Shown: positions 1-6,703 of the stretch, piece after piece
How the letters are laid out: each line of letters starts with the position of its first letter
Numbering within the stretch: position 1 is the stretch's first letter
Source: Candidatus Wolframiiraptor sp.
GTDB taxonomy: Archaea; Thermoproteota; Nitrososphaeria_A; Caldarchaeales; Wolframiiraptoraceae
DNA length: 18,889 bases
NCBI GenBank assembly: GCA_003660635.1
Contig: QMUP01000002.1
Coordinates: 1 to 18,889, forward strand
Direction of reading: 5' to 3'
Translations under genes and position numbers: made by a program
Notes under the pieces: model-generated
Told to the model about the DNA's origin: nothing
The model's database searches: none
Seen by the model: only the letters and a program-made list of their open reading frames with translations

Positions 1-721
1 GAGAAAGGGCATACTCGCCGTGAGGCGGATCAAGAGATCCGATGTCGAGAAGATCGCCAAGGCGACTGGTGCGAGGATAGTTACTAGGATAGATGAGCTC
101 AGCGAGAAAGACCTCGGAAGGGCCAAGCTCGTTGAGGAGAGGCGCGTCGGAGAAGACAAGATGGTGTTCATCGAGAAGTGTGAGAACCCGAAGTCGATAA
201 CGATCCTCGTAAGGGGTGGAACCAAGAGGCTCGTCGATGAGGCCGAGAGATCTCTGAAAGACGCCCTAAACGTCGTAAAGGACGTCGTAGTCGAGAACAA
301 GATCGTAGCGGGTGGAGGCGCGCCGGAGGTCGAGGTCGCCCTAGGACTAAGGGACTTCGCGAAATCCCTGGCAGGGAAAGAGCAGTTAGCCGTCGAGAAA
401 TTTGCCGAGGCACTCGAGGTCATCCCGATGCAGCTCGCGGAGAACGCCGGACTAGACCCGATCGAGATAATAGTCTCGCTGAGGGCCAGGCATAAGAAGG
501 GAGAGAAATGGGCCGGCATAAACGTCTTTGAAGGAAAGATCGATGACATGTACAAGCTCGAAGTCTTAGAACCACTACTCGTCAAGAAGCAGGCGATAAA
601 GGCAGCCGTCGAAGCCGCGGCGATGATCTTGAAGATCGACGACATAATCGCGGCATCGAGGCTCGAGGAGAAGAAGAAAGGCAAAGAAGAAGGGCAGGAA
701 GAGTACTCCTTTGAGGAGTAA
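1..721 (+). CDS. ths: Thermosome (group II chaperonin) subunit, C-terminal part
   Basis: Partial gene: the reading frame is already open at base 2 (codons give RKGILAVRRIKRSDVEK), so the true start lies upstream. About 240 of the roughly 540-560 residues normal for the family are present. The protein folds other proteins with ATP inside a double-ring cytoplasmic complex. What shows this: the KGILAVRR...KATGARIV apical-domain segment, the GGGAPEVEVAL stretch leading back into the equatorial domain, LAENAGLDPIEII, and the C-terminal MILKIDDIIAA motif. The tail is short and charged (ending EEYSFEE), without the Gly/Met-rich GGM repeats of many thermosomes. The stop overlaps the first codons of rpoK by 11 nt. 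Which paralogue (alpha, beta or gamma) cannot be told from this fragment. Confidence 0.96.
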   Translation, partial: RKGILAVRRIKRSDVEKIAKATGARIVTRIDELSEKDLGRAKLVEERRVGEDKMVFIEKCENPKSITILVRGGTKRLVDEAERSLKDALNVVKDVVVENKIVAGGGAPEVEVALGLRDFAKSLAGKEQLAVEKFAEALEVIPMQLAENAGLDPIEIIVSLRARHKKGEKWAGINVFEGKIDDMYKLEVLEPLLVKKQAIKAAVEAAAMILKIDDIIAASRLEEKKKGKEEGQEEYSFEE

Positions 722-980
722 TAGGATAACTGATCCGTATAGGCAGCCGCTGACACGCTACGAGAAGGCGAGGATAATCGCCGGCCGAGCACTTCAACTT
801 TCACTCGGAGCCTTCCCGCTGGTCGAGATAAGGCCTGGTGACACGCCGATCGACATAGCTCAGAGGGAGTTTGAGGCAGGAGTTCTACCGATAATTATCA
901 GAAGAAGGAGACCCGACGGAACATATGTTGATATCCCATTAAGGGAGCTGTTGAGATCCGTTGAAGAACAGGCGGTCTGA
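711..980 (+). CDS. rpoK: DNA-directed RNA polymerase subunit Rpo6/K (Rpb6 homologue)
   Basis: Small RNA polymerase core subunit, homologous to eukaryotic Rpb6 and bacterial omega, which stabilises the assembled enzyme. The 89-residue product carries the family signature: LTRYEKARIIAGRALQLSLGA followed by GDTPIDIAQREFEAGVLPIIIRRRRPDG. Length is normal for archaeal RpoK (about 60-100 aa). The start is a TTG at 711, the only plausible start in this frame ahead of the conserved DPYRQPLTRYEKAR region; it lies inside the last codons of the thermosome gene, so the two are probably translated from one message. The 3' end overlaps a possible small membrane-protein frame by 20 nt. Identity is firm; the exact start codon is less so. 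Confidence 0.93.
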   Translation: MRSNRITDPYRQPLTRYEKARIIAGRALQLSLGAFPLVEIRPGDTPIDIAQREFEAGVLPIIIRRRRPDGTYVDIPLRELLRSVEEQAV

Positions 981-1149
981 GTTAGACGATGAAAGTTCTT
1001 GGATTATTTCCTCAATAATCCTCGCGATCATAACAATAATTCTTTATATTCTCCCCTTTCTTGAGAAGACCTTCCTCCTATACATCTTCGTCATCCCCAC
1101 CTTGATCTCCATAGGCTACTCCATTTACTTGAAAATTAGGAGAAGGTAA
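961..1149 (+). CDS. Possible small two-helix membrane protein (unknown)
   Basis: Not recognised. A 62-residue frame beginning at a TTG inside the 3' end of rpoK (20-nt overlap) and ending in a basic tail (KIRRR). Two hydrophobic stretches are visible, about residues 14-34 (WIISSIILAIITIILYILPFL) and 38-57 (FLLYIFVIPTLISIGYSIYL), separated by a short EKT turn, which would give a helical hairpin. The N-terminus (KNRRSELDDESS) is polar. No in-frame ATG or GTG is available, and there is no strong ribosome-binding site, so translation would rely on coupling to rpoK. The hydrophobic pattern and position favour a real gene, but T-rich DNA gives hydrophobic frames by chance. Confidence 0.45.
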   Translation: MKNRRSELDDESSWIISSIILAIITIILYILPFLEKTFLLYIFVIPTLISIGYSIYLKIRRR

Positions 1150-1169
1150 TATCCCATGCGAACCCGCGT

Positions 1170-1190
1170 ATATCTCGAGATATTTCGAAA
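1170..1190. promoter_or_regulatory. Perfect palindrome pair upstream of the DUF763 gene
   Basis: ATATCTCGAGATAT (1170-1183) is a perfect 14-bp palindrome; TTTCGAAA (1183-1190) is a perfect 8-bp palindrome next to it. Both lie in the 74-bp gap before the DUF763 gene, 34 bp or more upstream of its start and just upstream of a weak TATA-like GAATTAAT (1197-1204). The position suits an operator or BRE-proximal regulatory site. The binding protein is unknown. Confidence 0.35.
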
Positions 1191-1223
1191 CCGGAATGAA
1201 TTAATCCTAGGACTTGGCCATTC

Positions 1224-2312
1224 TTGCGGATGTATCGCGCTGGCCTCCGAGAACTGAGGCTCCTCTACGCGTCGAAACCAAAATGGTATTTCAGGGCAGT
1301 TGAAAAGGCGTTAACCCAGATTGTGGAATCATATATCGGGCTCTTCGGCGCAAAGAAATTCATGTTCGGCCTCGCCTCACCGGTGTTCTTCGACGGCCTC
1401 GCGGCTTCAGCATATCTAGACGAATTAGAGGGCGGTGCGACCTCGATAATCGCGAACATCTTAAAGGACTTTATCAGGCCGGAGATGGGGCTAGCGGTAG
1501 TCGGCGGCAAGAAACCCAAAGGATACAAAGTACCGGAAGAATTGGATCGCGTTGCGGAGATCTTCGGGTTTGATGAGAAAACCTTAGCCGCGTTGAAGTA
1601 TGCGAGCAGGATGGTCGCGAAGGTCGATAGCGCGGCGATCCAAGATGGCTTCGAGCTCTACATACATCTCATGATACTGTCTGAGGATGGAGAATGGGTT
1701 ATAATTCAACAGGGATTAAAACCCGTAACAAACCTCGTTAGGAGATATCACTGGGCATCCGTAAATCTGAGAAGTTTTGTCGAGGAACCACACAGCGGAA
1801 TAGTCTCCACGGAGAGACAGGACCTAGTCATAGATATGACTAATCGCGAGAGCTCCGAGGCGAGGATAACATGTGTCGAGGCGGTAAACAACGATCTTCC
1901 CTCCCTAAGAAAACTGTATGAACGGCTTCCACCCGGGCAGTCCACACTCTTAGATTTCGACGCGCATGAGGGGAGAAAATGCCCCTTCAGTATTCCCAAG
2001 ATAAAATGGTCCACCCTCCTGAAAATTAATAGAAATGCGCCAACGAGCTTTGAAGAACTCCTATCACTTCAGGGAGTGGGTCCGGCGACCATAAGATTTC
2101 TCGCCGCCGCTTCAATCGAACTCTACGATGTCTATCCCAGCCTAAATGATCCCGCGATCTTGTTCAGGGAGGTCCCGATGAGGATGGGTGAAGATAAATG
2201 GCTTTATGAATTGGTTGACGCCATAAAATCCTCTGGATTGAGTTTTATAGAAAAAAAGAAGTCGCTTAGTAGGTTATCGAATGTTTTCAGGGTGTTAGAG
2301 GATTTCTCCTAA
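1224..2312 (+). CDS. DUF763 family protein with C-terminal helix-hairpin-helix
   Basis: Conserved archaeal/bacterial family of unknown biochemical function. Recognised from AKVDSAAIQDGFELYIH (132-148), the RRYHW motif (173-177), FVEEPHSGI (185-193) and the C-terminal helix-hairpin-helix FEELLSLQGVGPATIRFLA (276-294). The HhH suggests DNA or RNA contact (inference). At 362 residues it has normal family length. The N-terminal half is divergent: where I remember family members carrying a Trp-His-Ser-Ser-Gly segment, this protein has YLDELEGGATSII (64-76), while the following VVGGKK loop is kept. The start is TTG 1224 (gives MRMYRAGLREL); ATG 1230 is a good alternative. It stands alone on its strand and ends 5 bp from the convergent ino1 stop. 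The family call is firm; the role is unknown. Confidence 0.85.
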   Translation: MRMYRAGLRELRLLYASKPKWYFRAVEKALTQIVESYIGLFGAKKFMFGLASPVFFDGLAASAYLDELEGGATSIIANILKDFIRPEMGLAVVGGKKPKGYKVPEELDRVAEIFGFDEKTLAALKYASRMVAKVDSAAIQDGFELYIHLMILSEDGEWVIIQQGLKPVTNLVRRYHWASVNLRSFVEEPHSGIVSTERQDLVIDMTNRESSEARITCVEAVNNDLPSLRKLYERLPPGQSTLLDFDAHEGRKCPFSIPKIKWSTLLKINRNAPTSFEELLSLQGVGPATIRFLAAASIELYDVYPSLNDPAILFREVPMRMGEDKWLYELVDAIKSSGLSFIEKKKSLSRLSNVFRVLEDFS

Positions 2313-2317
2313 CCTTC

Positions 2318-3397
2318 TCAGCGCTCCCTCTTTCCCTCGATGAATTCCTCGACCATCTGTCTCGCGACATCATCTGGATACTGGATCGGTGGGCTCTTCA
2401 TGAAGTAGGCCGAGGGACTTATCAACACTCCTCCGATTCCCCTGTCCTTCCCGATCTTCGCGCACCTCAACGCGTCGATCACAACACCGGCAGAGTTTGG
2501 GCTATCCCAGACCTCGAGCTTTGCCTCGACGTTTAGCGGACATCCGCCGAACGCCGTTCCCTCGATCCTGATGTAGCACCATTTCCTATCCGTGAGCCAT
2601 GGAACGTAGTCGCTTGGCCCGATGTGGATGTTCTCCTCGCCGAGGTCATAGGGTATCAGGCTGGCGACCGCCGAGGTCTTGGAGATCTTCTTGGATGCCA
2701 GCCTCTCCCTCTCCAGCATATTCAGGAAGTCCGTGTTCCCTCCGAAGTTCAGTTGGTAAGTCCTCTCGATCTTGACGCCCCTGTCGACGAACAATTTGAC
2801 GAGGGTTCTATGTAGGATCGTGGCGCCGACCTGGCTCTTGACATCGTCTCCGATCAGCGGTATCCCCCTCTTCTCGAATATCGACTGCCATCTGGGCTCC
2901 CTCGCGATGAAGACCGGAATGCCGTTGACGAGGGCTGTACCAGCCTCCAGAACTTGCTCGACGTACCACTTGGTCGCCGACTCGCTTCCAACAGGTAGGA
3001 AATTAATGACGACATCTGCTCCCGCGCTCTTCAAGACGTCGGCGACATCCACGGTTGGAGAGGGGTGCTTCTCGACGACTCCATGCAGATACTTTCCTAT
3101 ACTATCATGAGTCATCCCCCTCATCACCTCAACGCCGAGCTTCGGGACATCCGCGAACTTCCTCGTACAGTTTGGAGGAGCGAATATCGCCTCCGAGAGA
3201 TCCTTCCCAACCTTGTTCTTGTCTATATCGAAGGCGGCGACGAATTCGATGTCGCTTATGTGATATGGCCCAAGCCTAACGTGCATTAACCCCGGTACGA
3301 ATTCATTATCATCAGCATCCCTGTAATAATACACTCCCTGGACCAGCGCCGAAGCGCAGTTACCAACCCCTATAATCGCAACTTTTACTTTGGTCAT
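2318..3397 (-). CDS. ino1: Myo-inositol-1-phosphate synthase
   Basis: NAD-dependent enzyme converting D-glucose 6-phosphate to L-myo-inositol 1-phosphate, the entry step for archaeal inositol phospholipids and, in hyperthermophiles, di-myo-inositol phosphate solute. The 359 aa match the short prokaryotic class. Visible motifs: N-terminal dinucleotide loop [11 protein letters not shown] (8-18), [14 protein letters not shown] (132-145), the core [15 protein letters not shown] (183-197), [14 protein letters not shown] (215-228) and SKKISKT (235-241); the lysines in these segments are the family's catalytic residues. The ATG at 3397 is supported by a TATA-like box about 26 nt upstream, which would make the message leaderless. 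padR lies upstream on the same strand, 67 bp away, with a large palindrome between. The stop nearly abuts the convergent DUF763 gene. Confidence 0.96.
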   Translation of the reverse strand: MTKVKVAIIGVGNCASALVQGVYYYRDADDNEFVPGLMHVRLGPYHISDIEFVAAFDIDKNKVGKDLSEAIFAPPNCTRKFADVPKLGVEVMRGMTHDSIGKYLHGVVEKHPSPTVDVADVLKSAGADVVINFLPVGSESATKWYVEQVLEAGTALVNGIPVFIAREPRWQSIFEKRGIPLIGDDVKSQVGATILHRTLVKLFVDRGVKIERTYQLNFGGNTDFLNMLERERLASKKISKTSAVASLIPYDLGEENIHIGPSDYVPWLTDRKWCYIRIEGTAFGGCPLNVEAKLEVWDSPNSAGVVIDALRCAKIGKDRGIGGVLISPSAYFMKSPPIQYPDDVARQMVEEFIEGKRER

Positions 3398-3417
3398 GTC
3401 AACTAATATGTGGGTGT

Positions 3418-3428
3418 TTAATATATAA
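3418..3428 (-). promoter_or_regulatory. TATA-like box of ino1
   Basis: On the minus strand the sequence reads TTATATATTAA, centred about 26 nt before the ino1 ATG. That is the spacing expected for an archaeal TATA box with transcription starting at or near the start codon. No Shine-Dalgarno site lies in between, so a leaderless transcript is likely (inference). Confidence 0.55.
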
Positions 3429-3452
3429 CTGTTTCATGGCCATGAAATAGTT
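3427..3452. promoter_or_regulatory. 26-bp palindromic candidate operator at the ino1 promoter
   Basis: The core TTTCATGGCCATGAAA (3432-3447) is a perfect 16-bp palindrome. It is flanked by AACT on the left and AGTT on the right, with one mismatched pair, giving a 26-bp dyad. It touches the ino1 TATA box on its upstream side, where the BRE should be. A related half site, ACCATGAACT (3457-3466), follows at the padR stop codon. Placement next to padR makes PadR the first candidate binder. Confidence 0.6.
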
Positions 3453-3464
3453 TACGACCATGAA

Positions 3465-3800
3465 CTAGAGTTCCTGCGAAAGCTTCTTTAAAAATGATTT
3501 GGCCCGCTCCAACGCCTTTTCTCCCTTGGCGGTCAATACATAGTATTTTCGCTGCGGTCCCAGGCTTCTGGTGTTTCTAGTTTTTTCAGGGGAATGTTTA
3601 GAGGAAATTAATCCCTCCGATTCCAGTTTATGTAAAACTATATAGCAGGTTACTTTTCCGGGCTTGAATCCGAAGTTTTTCTTTATCTTCTCTCCCACCT
3701 CATATCCGTAGAGGGGCTCCCTTTTCAAGAGGCTCAACACGTATAGCCAGAGGTTCTCGACGGTCAATTTCCTGATCAGTCTCCTATAGGCGGCGCTCAT
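3465..3800 (-). CDS. PadR-family winged-helix transcriptional regulator
   Basis: A 111-residue product if started at ATG 3800 (MSAAYRRLIRKLTVENLW). The frame stays open to a TTG at 3836, which would add 12 residues without similarity to the family, so the ATG is preferred. PadR features: LWLYVLSLLKREPLYGYEVGEKI (helix 1-2 with the Leu-Tyr-Gly-Tyr signature), the recognition-helix region KVTCYIVLHKLESEGLISS, and the wing RKYYVLTAKGEKAL, followed by a short C-terminal helix as in small PadR proteins. Such proteins bind palindromic operators as dimers, often next to their own target genes. It is directly upstream of ino1 on the same strand, and a 26-bp dyad sits between them, suggesting control of inositol synthesis. 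The effector is unknown. Confidence 0.88.
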   Translation of the reverse strand: MSAAYRRLIRKLTVENLWLYVLSLLKREPLYGYEVGEKIKKNFGFKPGKVTCYIVLHKLESEGLISSKHSPEKTRNTRSLGPQRKYYVLTAKGEKALERAKSFLKKLSQEL

Positions 3801-3888
3801 CCTAACACTACTCCAACTGTGAGAACAAAAATCCAAAATAATAAGGTTGTTTTGATTTTAAGAGCACGCATGCTGGTGACGTCGGAAG

Positions 3889-4692
3889 ATGAAATACCGA
3901 GGTATAATAATGGATTTGGATGGCTGCGTATATGTGGGAGAAGAGCCCACGCCTGGCGCGGCAGACGCTTTGAAGAGATTACGTGACCTAGGTGTTAAGA
4001 CGCTCTACGTGACGAATAATCCGAGAAAGACCTCCGAAGATTGCGCGGAAATGCTTCGGCGAATGGGCATTGATTGCGACCTTGATGACTTCTTGACAGT
4101 TGGCGAAGCGACCGCTCTGTATATTTACTCGAGATCTGGGCCGAGCAGGGTATTGGTGATCGCCGGCGAGGGTGTTAAGGTGTATTGTGAGAAACTTGGT
4201 CATAAAGTCCTCGGCTTAAACGAATGGGAGCAAGCAGAATACGTCATCGCGGGCCACGACAGAGAGATCAACTACGAGAAGCTCAAAGCTGGTCTAAGGG
4301 CGATCCTAAACGGCGCGGTGTTCATAGGAACCAACCCGGATGTAACTCACCCAGGAAAGGATGGGCTCGAACCCGGCTCAGGGGCGATTATAGCTCCATT
4401 TAAGGTCATGACGGGCGTCGAGCCGATAATAATAGGCAAACCGTCGAGGATAATAATGGATATCGCGTTGGAGAAATTGAAGATGAATCCTTCCGAAGTA
4501 CTCGTCGTCGGAGATAGAATTGACACCGATGTTCGAGCTGGTAAAAGTATTGGAGCTGATACGGCCCTAGTCTTAACGGGAATTACGAAGGAGAGCGATC
4601 TCGAGAAGATCCCAAGCGATCTTAAACCCACTTACGTCTTCAAGGATCTCCGTGAATTAGTTAATGAGCTCTTCTCCAATTCTCGGAATTAA
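3889..4692 (+). CDS. HAD-superfamily phosphatase, NagD/phosphoglycolate-phosphatase type
   Basis: A Mg-dependent phosphatase of HAD subfamily IIA (C2 cap), 267 aa, the usual length. Motif I is MDLDGCVYVG with nucleophile D9 and acid/base D11; motif II is VTNNP (T42); motif III is IIGKP (K184); motif IV is VVGDRIDTDV (D209, D214). The cap lies between motifs II and III and includes FIGTNPDVTHPG and GSGAIIAP. Homologues hydrolyse phosphoglycolate, p-nitrophenyl phosphate, glycerol phosphate or nucleotides; the substrate cannot be read from sequence. It is divergent from padR across an 88-bp gap and close to ino1, so a polyol-phosphate substrate is conceivable, but that is weak inference. Its TAA shares the bases TTAA with the stop of the convergent lrp-type gene. 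Confidence 0.9.
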   Translation: MKYRGIIMDLDGCVYVGEEPTPGAADALKRLRDLGVKTLYVTNNPRKTSEDCAEMLRRMGIDCDLDDFLTVGEATALYIYSRSGPSRVLVIAGEGVKVYCEKLGHKVLGLNEWEQAEYVIAGHDREINYEKLKAGLRAILNGAVFIGTNPDVTHPGKDGLEPGSGAIIAPFKVMTGVEPIIIGKPSRIIMDIALEKLKMNPSEVLVVGDRIDTDVRAGKSIGADTALVLTGITKESDLEKIPSDLKPTYVFKDLRELVNELFSNSRN

Positions 4693-5147
4693 ATTGGAAG
4701 ATCGTAATTCTCCTTAATAGTCCTCAACACAATCTTCGTTTCGGTAGAAGTCACGCCATCCAAAGTCCCTATCCTATCCAGGATCTTAGCAAGGTCCTCC
4801 TTATCCCGCGTTCTCACCTTAACGAGGCAATAATGTTGACCCGTGACATCGTGTATTTCTAAGATCTCGGAAAGCTTCGATAGAGCCTCGAGGACCTTAT
4901 TATATTTGGCCGGCTGTGCGGTTACGGAGATAAACGCCGTGACCTTATATCCTAACTTCTCGGGATCTAAGATGGCTTGTATCTTTTTTATTACGTGGTT
5001 TTTGATAAGCTTCTGGATTCTAGAATAAACGGCGGCCTCACTCATACCCATCTTTCTCGCGATCTCCGAGTAAGGGGCCCTCCCATCTTCTTGGAGAATA
5101 GAGAGTATCTTCAGATCCTTATTGTCGATGTTGATTTTTCGCCTCAT
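4689..5147 (-). CDS. Lrp/AsnC-family transcriptional regulator
   Basis: A 152-residue protein with the standard two-domain layout: helix-turn-helix (about 8-60: LKILSILQEDGRAPYSEIAR then MSEAAVYSRIQKLIKNHVIK) and a RAM effector/oligomerisation domain (about 68-148: KVTAFISVTAQPAKY, HDVTGQHYCLVKVRTRDKED, GVTSTETKIVLRTIKE). Members sense amino acids or other small molecules and usually regulate themselves and neighbours. The ATG at 5147 has a TATA-like element (AATATATG on the minus strand, near 5174-5181) about 30 nt upstream, consistent with a leaderless message. The gene is divergent from the deacetylase-like gene, and two tandem dyads in that gap are candidate binding sites. The ligand cannot be inferred. 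Confidence 0.93.
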   Translation of the reverse strand: MRRKINIDNKDLKILSILQEDGRAPYSEIARKMGMSEAAVYSRIQKLIKNHVIKKIQAILDPEKLGYKVTAFISVTAQPAKYNKVLEALSKLSEILEIHDVTGQHYCLVKVRTRDKEDLAKILDRIGTLDGVTSTETKIVLRTIKENYDLPI

Positions 5148-5202
5148 TCAATAAAATAGAGCGAATTCTCGGCATATATTCTTTAACGTCATCCAAAGAA
5201 TA

Positions 5203-5248
5203 TCAGCTTTCCGGGAAAATACTCAAAGTTCCCTCTGGGAAAAGCTGA
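5203..5248. promoter_or_regulatory. Nested/tandem dyads between the lrp-type and deacetylase-like genes
   Basis: Inside the 167-bp divergent gap, TCAGCTTT (5203-5210) and AAAGCTGA (5241-5248) form an outer inverted repeat. Within it are two smaller palindromes, TTTCCGGGAAA (5208-5218) and TTCCCTCTGGGAA (5229-5241). Their centres are 22 bp apart, about two helical turns, so a multimeric protein could bind one face of the DNA. The block lies upstream of candidate TATA boxes for both genes (near 5174-5181 on the minus strand and 5269-5278 on the plus strand). The Lrp-type neighbour is the natural candidate binder. Confidence 0.5.
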
Positions 5249-5314
5249 GTAACAGCAATATATCACCACATAAATAATCTTACTTCGAGCGTTTTCTCAG
5301 GTGAGGAGAGGACG

Positions 5315-6295
5315 TTGACTACCTCGGGTCCGAGGGATAAGTGTAAAGTAGGCGTAATCCATGGCCCAGAACTGCTCCTCTATAGTTTTCCAACCCCACA
5401 TCCATTCAGAAGCGATAGGATAATTCCCTTCCTAAATGAATTGGATAAACTGGAGAAAGCGATTGGAGACCAGGTTGTGAAAATTAAGCCTGAGATGGCC
5501 GCCGTCGATCGTGTGTTGCTCTTCCACGACAAAAGGTATGTTGATTTTGTAAAGGAATACTCTAACAGCGGGAAAGGATACTTAGACTACGGAGATACCC
5601 CCGCATTTAAGGGATGCTATGAAGCATCTCTCTACGTTGTGGGCTCGACCTTGAAGCTGATAGATCTCATATTGAACGGCGAAATAGATCACGGATTCAA
5701 TCCAGTTGGAGGGCTTCATCACGCCAAGAAGGATGGCGCTGCCGGATTCTGCATCTTTAACGACGTCGCCATCGCGATAAAATATCTTTTAGATGAGGTA
5801 GGGCTTAGAGAGATTCTGTACGTCGATATAGATGCCCATCATGGGGATGGCGTTTTTTATGCCTTCTATTTTGATAAAAGAGTCCGCATACTTGATTTCC
5901 ATCAAAGCGGCAGAACACTTTACCCAGGGACGGGCTTTGAGCACGAACGGGGCGGGGGTGAAGCTGTTGGCACAAAGCTAAATGTTACGTTTCTCCCAGG
6001 GGCTGGTGTTGAGGAGTTTAAGCAGGCTTGGGAAGACTTTGCACGAGACTTCTTAAGCCAGTCGAGCCCCGAATTCATACTACTTCAAGCCGGCGCGGAT
6101 GGCTTGATGGGCGACCCCCTCACGGGCTTAAACTACACCGAAGAAGTTCACGCATTTGTCGCCAGCCAGCTCCACAAGTTAGCGCATGAGAAATGTCATG
6201 GTAGGATTATGGCGATGGGTGGTGGAGGCTACAATCCTGATAACGTTGCCAAAGCCTGGACCGCTATCGTCCGTTCCCTAGCTACTCCACCTTAA
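5315..6295 (+). CDS. Histone-deacetylase-superfamily (AcuC-like) zinc hydrolase
   Basis: A 326-residue member of the arginase/deacetylase fold, the class I/II HDAC superfamily, which removes acyl groups from lysines or acetylated polyamines. Catalytic features are intact: active-site His pair in GGLHHAKKDGAAGFC (H135, H136), zinc ligands in DIDAHHGDG (D173, H175) and LLQAGADG (D262), and the catalytic Tyr in GGGGYNPDN (Y306). The start is TTG 5315, preceded 6 nt upstream by GAGGAG (5303-5308), with a TATA-like CATAAATAAT at 5269-5278. It is divergent from the lrp-type gene and overlaps the convergent hsp20 stop by 14 nt. Acetyl-CoA synthetase, a known AcuC target in Bacillus, is encoded 1.3 kb downstream. 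A substrate such as Acs, chromatin protein or polyamine is not decided by the sequence. Confidence 0.93.
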   Translation: MTTSGPRDKCKVGVIHGPELLLYSFPTPHPFRSDRIIPFLNELDKLEKAIGDQVVKIKPEMAAVDRVLLFHDKRYVDFVKEYSNSGKGYLDYGDTPAFKGCYEASLYVVGSTLKLIDLILNGEIDHGFNPVGGLHHAKKDGAAGFCIFNDVAIAIKYLLDEVGLREILYVDIDAHHGDGVFYAFYFDKRVRILDFHQSGRTLYPGTGFEHERGGGEAVGTKLNVTFLPGAGVEEFKQAWEDFARDFLSQSSPEFILLQAGADGLMGDPLTGLNYTEEVHAFVASQLHKLAHEKCHGRIMAMGGGGYNPDNVAKAWTAIVRSLATPP

Positions 6296-6692
6296 TTTTG
6301 TACCCGGTGATCTTCTTCTTCGCTACGACCTCTAAGACCCCCTCCTTGTATCTCGCCCTAATGGTCTCGGGATCGATCTTAACAGGCAATCGGACGTGCA
6401 GGATATATCTGCCTTCCTGTATTTTCCTAACGGGCGACCTACAAGGAGCCTCGATCTTGAAATAATCTTCGCCGGCCACGAGTTCTATCTCTTCTTTGTT
6501 TGCTCCGGGGAGGTCGGCGGTGAGGATTACCTCGTCTCCGGATTCATAGAGATTGTAGAGTGGCGTTATGCACTTCCTCATCCCCTCGGCCTCTTTTATC
6601 ATCTTGAAAATCTCCTCTTCCATCTTATTTACCTCAGCCTCCATCCTCCTGACCTCGTCGAGGATTATCCTCCAGAGGGGCTTCCTCTCCAC
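6282..6692 (-). CDS. Small heat-shock protein (Hsp20/alpha-crystallin)
   Basis: ATP-independent holdase of the small heat-shock family, 136 aa. The N-terminal 40 residues are helical and charged (RRMEAEVNKMEEEIFKMIKEAEG, possibly coiled-coil). The alpha-crystallin domain runs from about 46 to 130: ESGDEVILTADLPGANKEEIEL, GRYILHVRLPVKIDPETI, and the hallmark YKEGVLEVVAKK. The tail ends KIKVE, a possible I-x-I/V anchor. The start is GTG 6692: an in-frame ATG is absent and GAGGTGAT lies a few bases upstream. Only 11 nt separate it from the stop of the PAC2 gene on the same strand, so the two are very likely co-transcribed. The 3' end overlaps the convergent deacetylase-like gene by 14 nt. Confidence 0.92.
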   Translation of the reverse strand: MERKPLWRIILDEVRRMEAEVNKMEEEIFKMIKEAEGMRKCITPLYNLYESGDEVILTADLPGANKEEIELVAGEDYFKIEAPCRSPVRKIQEGRYILHVRLPVKIDPETIRARYKEGVLEVVAKKKITGYKIKVE

Positions 6693-6703
6693 CTCACATC
6701 ACC

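Noticed and set aside
1150..1223. Search of intergenic gaps (including 5148-5314, 9587-9660, 16559-16645, 17444-17608) for tRNA, C/D box RNA or CRISPR repeats
   Set aside because: I saw no cloverleaf pattern, no paired C and D boxes and no regularly spaced direct repeats; only promoter-like elements and dyads.
3801..3836. Longer padR start at TTG 3836
   Set aside because: The extra residues (MDFCSHSWSSVR) do not resemble the PadR N-terminus, and ATG 3800 gives the usual length.
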